46,166 bases of DNA from Planctomycetaceae bacterium (GTDB taxonomy: Bacteria; Planctomycetota; Planctomycetia; Pirellulales; Pirellulaceae). The translations under genes and the position numbers were made by a program. Below, piece by piece: positions 33,066-42,164 of the stretch. Every line of letters starts with the position of its first letter. Positions within the stretch are counted from its first letter, which is position 1. Location: positions 1 to 46,166 of the forward strand of contig JAHEBQ010000051.1 in NCBI GenBank assembly GCA_024642205.1, written 5' to 3'. The notes beneath the pieces were generated by a model. That model saw only the letters and a list, made by a program, of their open reading frames with translations. It was not told where the DNA came from and made no database searches.

Positions 33066-34193
33066 CTACAGGACAAAGCGAATCCAGCTTTGTGCGCGAA
33101 TCAAGAACATGACTGGAATACCGGCGATTTGAACGTCTTCAGTGTAAACCGCAACTTGAGCCTGTGAGCCCCCGGGGAGCCGCAATCCATCTCCACGATC
33201 CAGTTTGATTTTGACGGCGAATTTGGCAGGCGCCGTGCTTCCCAGGTTGGTCGGTAGTATCCCGGATGCCGAAAGTTGTCCTTCGCCCGACATGTCAATC
33301 GTATTGAGTACGCGGCCTTTGTAAATCTCGCCTGGATAACCGAACAAGGCAACCTCAGCGTATTGCCCTTCTTTGATCCGCATGTAGTTTTTCTGGTTAA
33401 AGGCAGCCACGACAATGCCACGAGTTTCGTCGTTCTGATCGAGAACAAAACTCATTACAGCCGAGCCGCCTGCGCCGCCGACCAGCATCCCATCGCGAAG
33501 CTGCAAGTTGGTTACATATCCGTCACCCGGCGCGAAAATCGTCGTCTGTTTCAAATCGTATTTGGCGTCGGCAAGTTGGGTTGTTACCTGTTCAACTTTC
33601 GCTCTCGCCAATTCAATCGAAAGTCTGGCCTGAGTCAGACTCGCCTTGGCTTGGACCAGTGCTGCATCTGCTTCAGCAAAGCGGTTCATTGAAACATCGT
33701 ATTCCGCCTGGCTTACCGCGTTCGACTTCATCAACTCCTCAATCCGGTCTCGATCCCGAGTTGCAAATTTCACGTTCGAGTCTGCTCGAGCCAAAGTGGC
33801 TTCCGCCAAATCAACCGAAGCAACCGCAACTTGTTCGCTTTGCCTGGCCTCTTCGAGCGCCGCGGTAAGTCGATTGACGTTGTTCTGATAGGGCACTTCG
33901 TCAACTCGAAACAGGACTTCACCTGTTTTGATCGGAACATTTGGCTTGACTGCGATCTCGGTGATACGCCCAGGTTGTCGCAACTGGGGAATCACGGGAA
34001 CCACCTGTCGAAAGACCCGAGCGGTCGAGGTGAACGGGTGATAATATTGAGCGCAAAACAGCAATGCGATGATCAACGAGGGGCCGACGGAAGCCGCCAA
34101 GATCGCCAGGGGAAACGAGAACTTCAGCAGTCGTAACTTGGCGAATATCAGCCACAACAATCCGCAATAGACCAGCGCGAGTATCCAACTCAT
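33066..34193 (-). CDS. HlyD-family membrane fusion protein (YibH/YiaV-like)
   Basis: 375 residues. Two N-terminal membrane helices (1-18, 26-50), then the periplasmic adaptor: lipoyl half IPQLRQPGRITEIAVKPNVPIKTGEVLFRVD (68-98), a long coiled coil (103-215), the second half TIFAPGDGYVTNLQLRDGM, then a barrel domain with QYAEVALFGYPGEIYKGRV. The two-helix N-terminus and the DUF3302 gene upstream match E. coli yibH-yibI and yiaV-yiaW. Its ATG shares one base with the stop of the preceding small gene (TGATG), so translation is coupled. No transporter permease or TolC-like gene is next to it. Confidence 0.88.
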   Translation of the reverse strand: MSWILALVYCGLLWLIFAKLRLLKFSFPLAILAASVGPSLIIALLFCAQYYHPFTSTARVFRQVVPVIPQLRQPGRITEIAVKPNVPIKTGEVLFRVDEVPYQNNVNRLTAALEEARQSEQVAVASVDLAEATLARADSNVKFATRDRDRIEELMKSNAVSQAEYDVSMNRFAEADAALVQAKASLTQARLSIELARAKVEQVTTQLADAKYDLKQTTIFAPGDGYVTNLQLRDGMLVGGAGGSAVMSFVLDQNDETRGIVVAAFNQKNYMRIKEGQYAEVALFGYPGEIYKGRVLNTIDMSGEGQLSASGILPTNLGSTAPAKFAVKIKLDRGDGLRLPGGSQAQVAVYTEDVQIAGIPVMFLIRAQSWIRFVL

Positions 34194-34390
34194 CAGGCAC
34201 CTCCTTTGTGTTTGGTTTCCTTGGTCAGCTGCTCTACCCGCGAATGAAGCGTTTTCAGCCTTTTTACCAACTCATCGGCTTGCATAGCCGACGAATCAAC
34301 CCCGCTCGGACCCGCGGATGAACCAGGGGTGTCCCTCAACGATTGGTATAGGTAAATCACATACACGACGCTAAGAATGGCGGGGATCAT
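34193..34390 (-). CDS. Tiny membrane protein between DUF3302 and HlyD genes
   Basis: 65 residues: one N-terminal membrane helix (IPAILSVVYVIYLYQSL, about 2-18), a Pro/Ser/Gly linker, then a short charged coiled coil (ADELVKRLKTLHSRVEQLTKETKHK). Start and stop each overlap the neighbouring gene by one base (TAATG and TGATG), strong evidence that it is translated as part of the operon. No family recognised. By position it is likely a subunit or assembly factor of the HlyD/DUF3302 complex. Confidence 0.75.
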   Translation of the reverse strand: MIPAILSVVYVIYLYQSLRDTPGSSAGPSGVDSSAMQADELVKRLKTLHSRVEQLTKETKHKGGA

Positions 34391-34743
34391 TATCGGGACT
34401 CTCTGGTTGTCAATTCCAATTCGTTGATCGCTGTTTCCAGCGCCAGGATTTCTGCAACAAGTTGCTCAGCGCCGACTAATGCTGGTTCTGACCCTGACCC
34501 AATCGGGCCAGCCTTCAGAAAGGCCCAAATCATAGCCACTACCCAGAGTATCCCCGTTGGCAACCCGAGCCACCCACAAATATTGATCGCAGCAGCCTGG
34601 GGATGGTCGCACGACTTCGCAACTCGTCCTGGCAACGCGGCAATGAGGACCACCACCCCCAGTGCCACGAGTGTAAAAATGATCAAGGCAAACAAAACAA
34701 CGATCCGGAGTGTCGGACCGATTGATTCAAATTGATATTCCAT
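34390..34743 (-). CDS. DUF3302 inner-membrane protein (YibI/YiaW-like)
   Basis: 117 residues with two membrane helices (about 12-38 and 56-78). The family motif is seen in AKSCDHPQAAAINICGWLGLPTGILWVVAMIWAF, comparable with the HPxxxAIxxxGWxxL region of E. coli YiaW/YibI. A C-terminal helix (EQLVAEILALETAINELELTTRE) is predicted to be a coiled coil, longer than in E. coli. First gene of the three-gene coupled unit with the tiny protein and HlyD. Function unknown in any organism, to my knowledge. Confidence 0.82.
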   Translation of the reverse strand: MEYQFESIGPTLRIVVLFALIIFTLVALGVVVLIAALPGRVAKSCDHPQAAAINICGWLGLPTGILWVVAMIWAFLKAGPIGSGSEPALVGAEQLVAEILALETAINELELTTRESR

Positions 34744-34834
34744 AGCCGCCGACGTCTCCGAGAATCCGATGGTTGTCGTCTGGTCAATTCCTGGAGGCCT
34801 GAACCGCAGAACGGAATACCCGTCCAGGTTGCTG

Positions 34835-37192
34835 TTATTTCAGGTATTCGATCCTAGTTTTACCGATCGTTCCATTGAATGGGAACGGTGCCAGGTCGAA
34901 ATAATCAAGCGTTACCGGTGAATCAAGATCTGTTCCAATATCGAACGTGGCATTGGACGTAAAATGTAATGACATTGCAGCAGGAACACGGTCCTTGGCA
35001 ACCGTTGCACCGTTGACCTTTAACGTCACATTCATTGGGCCGCCAATTTTTTCGACGAGGCGAGATTCAATTTCTATTTTAATTTTACCCGTCGGCAGTT
35101 TTTCTCTGGATTTCAGTTTGGTACGCGTGATTTCGAACAGATTGAACTCGTAACACAGGTATCCATCCTGCACGAAACAGGCGACACCACCGGAGAACCC
35201 GGCAAGCGCGTATAGTACGCCGTTGGCTTTTTCCGGAACATCAACTTCCATCGTGACGAGGCTGTCAACCTTGCCAAGTTTCGGGGCCGCGGATTCCGGC
35301 ATGCCGGTGATAGGATGGTCAAAGGTCCATGCCGTCAATGAGGATGCCGGCGCGTCCTCGGGATGATAAAGTGCCGTCGACCAGAGGCCGCCTCCAATCG
35401 GCAAGTTCTTGTTCTTCGCCGACTCTGTCAGGAAAAGAGCTTTCATCTCTTCCAGTTTCTTCGGCATCTTCTCGGCCAGGTCGTTGGCCTGACTCCAGTC
35501 CTGATCGAGATGGTAAAGTTGCCACTGGTCCGTTAACGGAGACCACTCGTGAATGCCCTTGGGAATGCCGCCGACCCAGGGCTCGCGTGGTCCACGCGCG
35601 GAAGCGAACCAGCCGTTCTGGTAGATTCCACGACTGGCCATGATGTCAAAAAACTGCGTGCTTTTTTGCCCCTTCGCGTTTGGTTCCTCGAATGTATAGG
35701 CCATGCTGATTCCGTCAAACCCGTCCTGGCTGAAGCCATTGACGATCTGCGGCGCAGGAATATCAAGTAATTCGTAGATCGTCGGAACGATATCATTGAC
35801 GTGATGGAACTGCGGACGGGGCGCCTGGTCGGCCTTGATTCGCTTCGGCCATGAGACAGCCAGCGGATTTCGGGTTCCGCCAAAGTAGGCGCCCTGGAGT
35901 TTTGTGCCCTGGTAAGGAGTGCTACCGGCCCAGGCCCAACCCGCATGGTACATATTGTCGGTCTTGGGGCCGCCGAGCACGTCAAGACCGCCAAGTTTCT
36001 CAAGTGCTTCAAGATGCTGTGAGATCTTTGTCGGGATTCCGTTCTGGGCTAGTTGCTCGCTGATCGTGCCATGAAGGCCTTCGGACGAAGAACCGTTGTC
36101 GCCCCAGATGTAGAGAATCAGGGTATTGTCGAGTTCCCCCTGTCTTTCGATTTCATCGATCACGCGGCCCGCCTGGCTATCGGCGTGTTCGGTGAAACCC
36201 GCAAAAATCTCCATCAATCGCCGCTGGAAGGGTCTTTCGCTCTCCGGGATCGATGCCCACGGTGCCATCGACTCGGGGCGCGACGTGAGTTGGGTGTTCT
36301 GTGGAATCCAGCCGAGTTTTTTTTGATTGGCAAAGACGCGATTGCGATAGGCGTCCCAACCATCATCGAATTTGCCCTTGTATTTGTCAGCCCATTCCTT
36401 CATCACCTGATGCGGACCATGGGAGGCACCGGGGGCCCAGTAAATGAACCAGGGCTTGTCCGGAGCATACGCTTTCTGCTCTCGAAGCCAGTGAATGGCA
36501 TCGTCGGCGATATCTTCCGAAAGATGATAATGATCATTTCCACCCGAATTGTGGGGGTGTTCGACATAGGATGTGTTGCGAACCATTGTCGGCTCGTATT
36601 GGGATGCTTCACCGGCGAGGAAGCCGTAAAAATATTCGAAGCCATAACCGGTGGGCCAGTAGTCGAACGGCCCCTTCGACGTAATCTGTTCTTCCGGAGT
36701 ATTGTGCCACTTGCCCCAGGCGCCCGTATTGTAGCCATAAGCCTTGAGCACTTCGGCCATGGTCGCCGTCGATTTGGGTATGACACCACTGAAGCCATCG
36801 AAGTCATTGGCAATTGCCGCGATTTGACCGTTGCCGACGCGCGTATGATTCCGACCGGTCAGCAGCGCCGCTCGTGTGGGCGAGCACATCGCCGTCGTAT
36901 GAAATCGGTTGTAGGAAATTCCATTGCCCGCGACTCGGTCAAGAGTTGGTGTCTGAATTTCGCCACCATAGGTGGACGGCGTGGCGGGCCCGACGTCATC
37001 CATCAGGATGATCAGGATGTTCGGGGCATCCGCCGGAAGGCGTTTCGGCTCAACGCGTTTTTTGTAGACCGAGCTCTCAATCGTGACGCCTGCCTGCGAG
37101 GCCGAGGGCGTGGGTGGAAAGGGCAAAATGTCTTGTGCGGTCGCGGTCGTTGATAATGCAACAATCAGACAGCAAAGCAAACATGAACGCAT
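34835..37192 (-). CDS. Large secreted arylsulfatase (paralogue 1)
   Basis: 785 residues; signal peptide 1-19 (LLCCLIVALSTTATA). GAGG precedes the ATG at 37192. Catalytic marks: Asp65/Asp66 in ILMDDVG, formylglycine site CSPTR (Cys103-Arg107) in TTAMCSPTRAALLTGRNHTRVG, GAWGKWHNTP, and the second metal segment IYIWGDNGSSSEG. After the about 550-residue sulfatase core a C-terminal beta-sandwich region (about 620-785) ends with LDSPVTLDYFDLAPFPFNGTIGKTRIEYL. The substrate is unknown; this large class hydrolyses aryl or sugar sulfate esters. It aligns along its whole length with the gene at 38034-40412. Confidence 0.93.
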   Translation of the reverse strand: MRSCLLCCLIVALSTTATAQDILPFPPTPSASQAGVTIESSVYKKRVEPKRLPADAPNILIILMDDVGPATPSTYGGEIQTPTLDRVAGNGISYNRFHTTAMCSPTRAALLTGRNHTRVGNGQIAAIANDFDGFSGVIPKSTATMAEVLKAYGYNTGAWGKWHNTPEEQITSKGPFDYWPTGYGFEYFYGFLAGEASQYEPTMVRNTSYVEHPHNSGGNDHYHLSEDIADDAIHWLREQKAYAPDKPWFIYWAPGASHGPHQVMKEWADKYKGKFDDGWDAYRNRVFANQKKLGWIPQNTQLTSRPESMAPWASIPESERPFQRRLMEIFAGFTEHADSQAGRVIDEIERQGELDNTLILYIWGDNGSSSEGLHGTISEQLAQNGIPTKISQHLEALEKLGGLDVLGGPKTDNMYHAGWAWAGSTPYQGTKLQGAYFGGTRNPLAVSWPKRIKADQAPRPQFHHVNDIVPTIYELLDIPAPQIVNGFSQDGFDGISMAYTFEEPNAKGQKSTQFFDIMASRGIYQNGWFASARGPREPWVGGIPKGIHEWSPLTDQWQLYHLDQDWSQANDLAEKMPKKLEEMKALFLTESAKNKNLPIGGGLWSTALYHPEDAPASSLTAWTFDHPITGMPESAAPKLGKVDSLVTMEVDVPEKANGVLYALAGFSGGVACFVQDGYLCYEFNLFEITRTKLKSREKLPTGKIKIEIESRLVEKIGGPMNVTLKVNGATVAKDRVPAAMSLHFTSNATFDIGTDLDSPVTLDYFDLAPFPFNGTIGKTRIEYLK

Positions 37193-37282
37193 TTGGATTT
37201 ACCTCGGTGAATTATTAAACGCTTTCCTAAACCCGATGACACAGCGTTAGCTTGCAAGTCCGGAGAACGCCTCACGCCTTTC

Positions 37283-37933
37283 TCAAAACACTGGTCGCCT
37301 TTCATTTCCGGCTGACAGTTTCTCCAGTACGTCATCGCCCCAAAACGCGGCCGCCCATCGGCGTGGCGGATATTTCAGAAACGAACCAGTCAATTCGCGC
37401 ACGATGTCCAGCGATGGGACGATAAATAATGCGGGGCGAGGCAGCCAATCGTCGTTGCAAGTGCCATCGGCCGCCCGTTCCAACGGATGGATTGCCAATT
37501 CAAATCGCGACGGTATACGAAGGCTCTCGAATTCGGTACGCAACATCTCCAGGCCCCTGGCATTCTGGACCTTTAAATGGATTTCCCATCGGTCATGCCT
37601 GAATGACAAACGATCACTTTCTTCGGATAAGTAGCATAAATTCTTTCGTGCCGAAGGCTGCTTGACGGCCACGAATTGGCTCTGGTCGAATCCGACCAAG
37701 CGTACGTAGAACGTTCTGTTGCCTACGCCATGGCCGCCAAGAATCGGTTCAACGAACGGGCGACCAGTGCCAGCCAACCCCCGGTGGCAAGTTGACAAGT
37801 TGTCCATGCCGAAATTATCTCCCAACATGACGACAATGTTTGGATTTTTTCCACCACCTTGCGCCAGCACCGAGGACCCGTTTGGGACAATAGTGAATAA
37901 CACGAGTAATGTCGCAAACAGCTTCATGTTCAT
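37283..37933 (-). pseudogene. Core-deleted arylsulfatase: signal peptide and N-terminus joined in frame to family C-terminus
   Basis: 216 codons from the ATG at 37933. Signal peptide (MKLFATLLVLFTIVPNGSSVLA), then NPNIVVMLGDNFGMDNLSTCHRG, matching the start of full-length arylsulfatases of the NIVVIMGDD...YHRG group. It then passes straight to GNRTFYVRLVGFDQSQF, ARKNLCYLSEESDRLSFRHDRW and SFLKYPPRRWAAAFWGDDVLEKL, which match the last about 130 residues of the same family. The middle (about 300-350 residues, with the CxPxR formylglycine site and most metal ligands) is absent. The frame is intact. It cannot be a sulfatase; it is a decayed gene or a small protein with a new role. No strong ribosome site. 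It lies between two large arylsulfatases of a different subgroup. Confidence 0.75.
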
Positions 37934-38033
37934 GGCAGTCGACTTGGAACAAATCGGTTCGTAAATGGGCAAAAATTGTGGGATTAGGTGGCAACAGGGA
38001 AAGTGACTGGCATCGTCCCGGTTTGGAGTTGGG

Positions 38034-40412
38034 TTACTGCTTCAACTCCACCGTCACCTTGCCAATGGTTCCTTCAAATTCGAAAGGGCGTTTCTCCATA
38101 TAGTCCAGCGAAACCGTTGATCCAAGGTCGGCTCCCACGTCGAAGCTCTCGCTGGCTGTAAATGCAGCGGGGACCGTTCGCTTGAGATCCGCTTTGCCAA
38201 CTTCCACGCCGTCGACCAGCAGGGTCGCGGTTCCCGGCTTGCCGGGTCCGGCAATTTCGGTGACGACCTCAAACTTGTGTTTTCCCGGTCCGATCGACCG
38301 AGCGCTCCGCGCCTCGTATTGTTCGATGATCATCATGTTGTAAAGGTAAACCAGGTGGCCGTTATCCATGTACAGCGCGAGACCTCCGCTGGCGCCGCCG
38401 ACCGCGTATAATATTCCGTTGGCGTTTTCCGGCAATTCAACGTCGATGGTCACATGGTTGCTTTCCCGTCCCAATCCCGGCGCAGTGAATTCGGGCATGC
38501 GGCGGGTACTTCGGCTGAACGTCCATTTTGAATAGGGAGTGGTAACCCGGTCTTCAGGGTGCAGTCGCAGCCAATTACCCGCCCCGATCGGGAAATCCTG
38601 ATTGGCTGCAGCCAGGGTCATGAATTCACGTTTCAGCATTTCCAGTTTCTCGGGCATGGCAGCCGCAAGATCGTTGGCTTGTGAAAAGTCCTCGTTGAGG
38701 TTGTACAGCTCCCAGGGATCCGTCGCCGAGTCCCAGTTGGCAATCCGTGGTACGGAAAGCGGTGTATTCCAGGGAATAAACGGCCCGAAGGTGCACGCCA
38801 TCCAACCGTCCTTGAAGATTGCCCGGCTGCCGTTGTTGTCAAAGAACTGCACCTGCTTTTTTGTCGGCGATTCGGCGTTGTCAAAGGTATACATCATGCT
38901 GGTCCCATCGATCGGAATTTGCTTGTGACCGTTGACAATTTCGGGAGGAATGATCCCGAGGATCTCGTAAATCGTGGGCGCGATATCGATCACGTGATGA
39001 AACTGCGAACGCACCTCCTTACTTGGCTTGATCTTTTTTGGCCACGAAATCACCAAGGGATTTCGGGTCCCACCAAAATAGGATGCCAGGAGCTTGGTAC
39101 CTTTGAAGGGTGTGCTGCCCGCCCACGCCCATCCAGCATGATACATATTGTCGGTTTTGGGCGAACCCAGTGCATCGAGTCCACCCAGTCGATCGAGCGC
39201 GACCATCTGTTGCTCAACCGTATTGGGAATATTGTTCTGGGCCAACAATTCGCTTATTGAACCCCGCTGTCCTTCGGAACTGGAACCGTTATCGCCCCAG
39301 ATATAAATGATCAACGTGTTGTCGCGAAGGCCTCGACTTTCCAAACCGTCCACCAATCGTCCAACTTCCACATCGGTGTGTTCGACGAAGCCGGCATATA
39401 TTTCCATCAGACGTCGCTGAAACGCACGTTGGCTTTCCGGAACGCCATCCCACGATTCGAGTGTTTTATCGCGTGGCGTCAACTTCGTTCCCTTGGGAAT
39501 GATCCCCATTTCTATTTGGCGCCGGTGAACCCGCGCGCGATACGCGTCCCAGCCATCATCAAACTTGCCTTTGTATTTCTCTGTCCATTGAGGAAAAATG
39601 TGATGCGGACCGTGGACCGCTCCGGGTGCCCAATACATCAGGAATGGCTTGTCGGGGGCATAAGCCTGACGATCGTCGAGCCAGCTCAATGCCTGGTCAA
39701 CCATGTCTTTGGTCAGGTGATACTCTTCGTCATGGGGTGGCTCGATGTGATCGTAGTTTTTGACCAGTCGCGGTTCCCACTGCGATGTCTCGCCCGCGAG
39801 GAATCCGTAGAAATGGTCGAAACCATAGCCCGTAGGCCAGCGATCCTTGGGACCGATTGCTGTCGTTTCGGTTGCCGGCGTGTTGTGCCACTTACCAAAC
39901 GCCGAAGTGGTATAACCATAGTGACGGAGGACTTCAGCGATTGTCGCCGCTTCTTTGGGAATCACCCCGGTATACCCGTCGAAGGCGACTGCCCGTTCGG
40001 CTATGGTTCCGGAGCCGACGCGCGTGTGATTGCGGCCCGTCAGCAGACTTGCCCGTGTTGGCGAACAAATCGAGGTCGTGTGAAACGCATTGTAACGAAT
40101 CCCTTCTTCGGCCAATCGGGAAAACGTCGGGGTATGAACGTCACCGCCAAACGTCTCAGAAACCCCAAAACCGACATCGTCCAGTAACACGATGAGAATG
40201 TTGGGCGACTCGTCCGGCAGTCGCCTCGGTTGCTTGGGCCACCGCATCGTGGAATCCTGCAATCGCGGTTTGGCAATACTGTCCATCGGAGTCGGAGGAA
40301 ACGGGAGTACGCTTCCGTCGTTCTGAGCGAAAAGTGAACATGACAAACAAACAATGCCTATCCAGAAGACAAATCCGGGGAACTGGTTCAGAAAATTGTG
40401 TCGGGAAACCAT
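38034..40412 (-). CDS. Large secreted arylsulfatase (paralogue 2)
   Basis: 792 residues; signal peptide 1-29 (FVFWIGIVCLSCSLFA). Catalytic marks: Asp78/Asp79 in VLLDDVGFG, formylglycine site CSPTR (Cys116-Arg120), SAFGKWHNTP, IYIWGDNGSSSEG. The C-terminal beta-sandwich ends SLDYMEKRPFEFEGTIGKVTVEL, as in paralogue 1. Shared blocks such as KYKGKFDDGWDAYR and MYHAGWAWAGSTPF run through both, so they derive from a duplication. The core-deleted sulfatase lies between them. Upstream (40413-41012) is non-coding, so this gene may head the minus-strand block. Confidence 0.93.
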   Translation of the reverse strand: MVSRHNFLNQFPGFVFWIGIVCLSCSLFAQNDGSVLPFPPTPMDSIAKPRLQDSTMRWPKQPRRLPDESPNILIVLLDDVGFGVSETFGGDVHTPTFSRLAEEGIRYNAFHTTSICSPTRASLLTGRNHTRVGSGTIAERAVAFDGYTGVIPKEAATIAEVLRHYGYTTSAFGKWHNTPATETTAIGPKDRWPTGYGFDHFYGFLAGETSQWEPRLVKNYDHIEPPHDEEYHLTKDMVDQALSWLDDRQAYAPDKPFLMYWAPGAVHGPHHIFPQWTEKYKGKFDDGWDAYRARVHRRQIEMGIIPKGTKLTPRDKTLESWDGVPESQRAFQRRLMEIYAGFVEHTDVEVGRLVDGLESRGLRDNTLIIYIWGDNGSSSEGQRGSISELLAQNNIPNTVEQQMVALDRLGGLDALGSPKTDNMYHAGWAWAGSTPFKGTKLLASYFGGTRNPLVISWPKKIKPSKEVRSQFHHVIDIAPTIYEILGIIPPEIVNGHKQIPIDGTSMMYTFDNAESPTKKQVQFFDNNGSRAIFKDGWMACTFGPFIPWNTPLSVPRIANWDSATDPWELYNLNEDFSQANDLAAAMPEKLEMLKREFMTLAAANQDFPIGAGNWLRLHPEDRVTTPYSKWTFSRSTRRMPEFTAPGLGRESNHVTIDVELPENANGILYAVGGASGGLALYMDNGHLVYLYNMMIIEQYEARSARSIGPGKHKFEVVTEIAGPGKPGTATLLVDGVEVGKADLKRTVPAAFTASESFDVGADLGSTVSLDYMEKRPFEFEGTIGKVTVELKQ

Positions 40413-41012
40413 GTTGTTTTTCTCGCTAACCCATTTTCGATATTAGAGACCGAGCGTTTACGATACTTCCGGACCGATTCCAATTCCGGTCAGCGTAAGA
40501 TAAACGTCTCGCAAGTGGGTTTCAACCATGTTGTCAATTCCCAAGGACCCAACATAAGCTGTTCCTCGAAATCCTCCCGGGAGTACGCATGTGGTCGCGA
40601 TGGGAATGAACGTTTCTTTTCGGATGAACGTTTTTTTCTATGAACATTTCTTCACGATGCCTGGATCAACCCAATCCGCTGAACGTTTTTCGAGCGCGCC
40701 GGAAATTTACAGAGGCTCAAACATCAATCAGGAGTCTCGACCAACTCGCCCGAACGCCTACTGCCACCCATGGAAAACAAAAAAGCAGGATGAAAAACTG
40801 TTTGCCGGAAACGGCTTGCGGTCGCTCCGACCGGATCCGGGCCTGAGCGATGATTGAATTTCGCTATCGACACAATTACAATGCCCGGCAGTTGTACCAC
40901 GCGGAGAATGCGACTCGGGAGCGTCATCAAATCGCACTCTGGACCGAAAATCATTCTTGCCGAAATTCACAGCCTTATTTTTTTATCTTTCCAACTCTTT
41001 CAGGCGGTAGCC
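40413..41012. other. Divergent non-coding region with degenerate repeats
   Basis: 600 bases between the divergent arylsulfatase (minus) and PDZ (plus) genes. It should hold both promoters. It contains the degenerate tandem repeat at 40606-40656. The open frame upstream of the PDZ start has no coding character. Confidence 0.5.
40606..40656. repeat. Degenerate tandem repeat, unit about 17 nt
   Basis: ATGAACGTTTCTTTTCGG, ATGAACGTTTTTTTCT and ATGAACATTTCTTCACG follow each other directly (18, 16 and 17 bases). It lies in the spacer between the divergent arylsulfatase and PDZ genes. Confidence 0.7.
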
Positions 41013-42017
41013 ATGAATTCAAGACTTTCAAATCGCACTGCGATCATTGGTTTCTTTGTTGTATTCTCGACTCTATTTATCGCTAACCACGCCTGCGGCC
41101 AACAATCGGGGGCCGCCGCGAATGACAAGGCAACACTCATCGTCGATGGCCTGGTTTCAAAGGTATTCCGATCGGATTCCTCCAACAACGAATTTCTGGT
41201 CCAGATTCTGATTCAAAAATCTGAGGCCATGCGACTGGATGATCTGAAACAGTCAATCCGATACCCCGCACCAGGAGAGTACGTGTTTGTTCAGGTTAAG
41301 TTGTCGGATTCGATCTCCCGAAGCAACGGCCGTGGATCGTTGCCGTTGCCTAAACCCGACACGTTCATCCGCGCCAAACTGCAAGCCGGTGATCACCAGG
41401 ATTGGGAGTGTATCTCGGAAACCTGGTTTCAGGAAATTGATAGCAGGCCTCAACCGGAAACAGCTGGCAATTCCGACAACACTCTGGGGATCATAGCGGA
41501 ACCGGTTTTTGTTGCATCTCGCAAAGCTCTGAAGGTGACGAATGTCGATGCGGAGGGACCCGCTGCCAAAGCGGGCATCGAAGTGGGAGATATTTTGGTG
41601 AAGGCCAACAACGTCGAAATAGCCAGTACGGATCAATTGGTCCAGCAAATACAGAACAGTAATGGTTCACTCAAACTGACGGTTCGCGACGTGCGTACAG
41701 GACGTGACATGCCGGTCGACATCAAATGGGAACCGGCGATGCGCCGCGGGGCTCGAACTCGGGAACTGGGCGTTACCACCGAAATCGCATTTTTCGGCGG
41801 GCAGGCCGCCTTGAAAGTCGTCAACGTTGCTGAAAGCAGCCCGGCTCAACGAGCTGGACTCGATAAAGGACTAATTATCCTTGCCGCAAACGGCAACCCA
41901 ATGGCCAAACCGGAGAACCTGGCTGATGCCGAACGCACTTCAAGCGGCTTTCTAAATTTGCGCGTCGTCGATCCAAAAAATCGCAAGGAACGTGAGCTCC
42001 GTGTCGACCTGCGCTAA
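41013..42017 (+). CDS. Exported protein with two PDZ domains
   Basis: 334 residues from the ATG at 41013 (AGGCGG upstream); an open frame reaches back to 40854 without support. Signal peptide 1-29 (IIGFFVVFSTLFIANHACG). Residues 40-145 are an unassigned beta-rich domain (ATLIVDGLVSKVFRSDSSNNEFLVQIL). PDZ1 is about 158-238 (KALKVTNVDAEGPAAKAGIEVGDILV) and PDZ2 about 252-334 (AALKVVNVAESSPAQRAGLDKG). No protease domain is attached. PDZ domains usually bind C-terminal peptides; a periplasmic adaptor or scaffold is inferred. Located between a sulfatase and protease-like genes. Confidence 0.82.
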   Translation: MNSRLSNRTAIIGFFVVFSTLFIANHACGQQSGAAANDKATLIVDGLVSKVFRSDSSNNEFLVQILIQKSEAMRLDDLKQSIRYPAPGEYVFVQVKLSDSISRSNGRGSLPLPKPDTFIRAKLQAGDHQDWECISETWFQEIDSRPQPETAGNSDNTLGIIAEPVFVASRKALKVTNVDAEGPAAKAGIEVGDILVKANNVEIASTDQLVQQIQNSNGSLKLTVRDVRTGRDMPVDIKWEPAMRRGARTRELGVTTEIAFFGGQAALKVVNVAESSPAQRAGLDKGLIILAANGNPMAKPENLADAERTSSGFLNLRVVDPKNRKERELRVDLR

Positions 42018-42093
42018 CCCCCGAATCGCCCTGGTTGTTTGCTGCTCGCGTTGCAGGATCGAGCCGCAATTGGCCCCGCAACATCACTCATCG

Positions 42094-42117
42094 AGGACAA
42101 GCAGACCTCTTGGTCCT
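42094..42117. terminator. Possible hairpin between convergent genes
   Basis: AGGACAAG pairs with CTTGGTCCT across a seven-base loop, with one bulged base. It lies in the 147 bases between the convergent PDZ and DUF533 genes. No T-run is present on either side, so it is only a weak terminator candidate. Confidence 0.3.
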
Positions 42118-42164
42118 GCAGGTAGATGGCGGGCTGCGATCTTTCGATGCAGATTGATGTCAAA

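Noticed and set aside
36053..37153. 366-codon plus-strand ORF
   Set aside because: Antisense shadow of arylsulfatase paralogue 1; no recognisable domain.
39378..40187. 269-codon plus-strand ORF
   Set aside because: Shadow of arylsulfatase paralogue 2.
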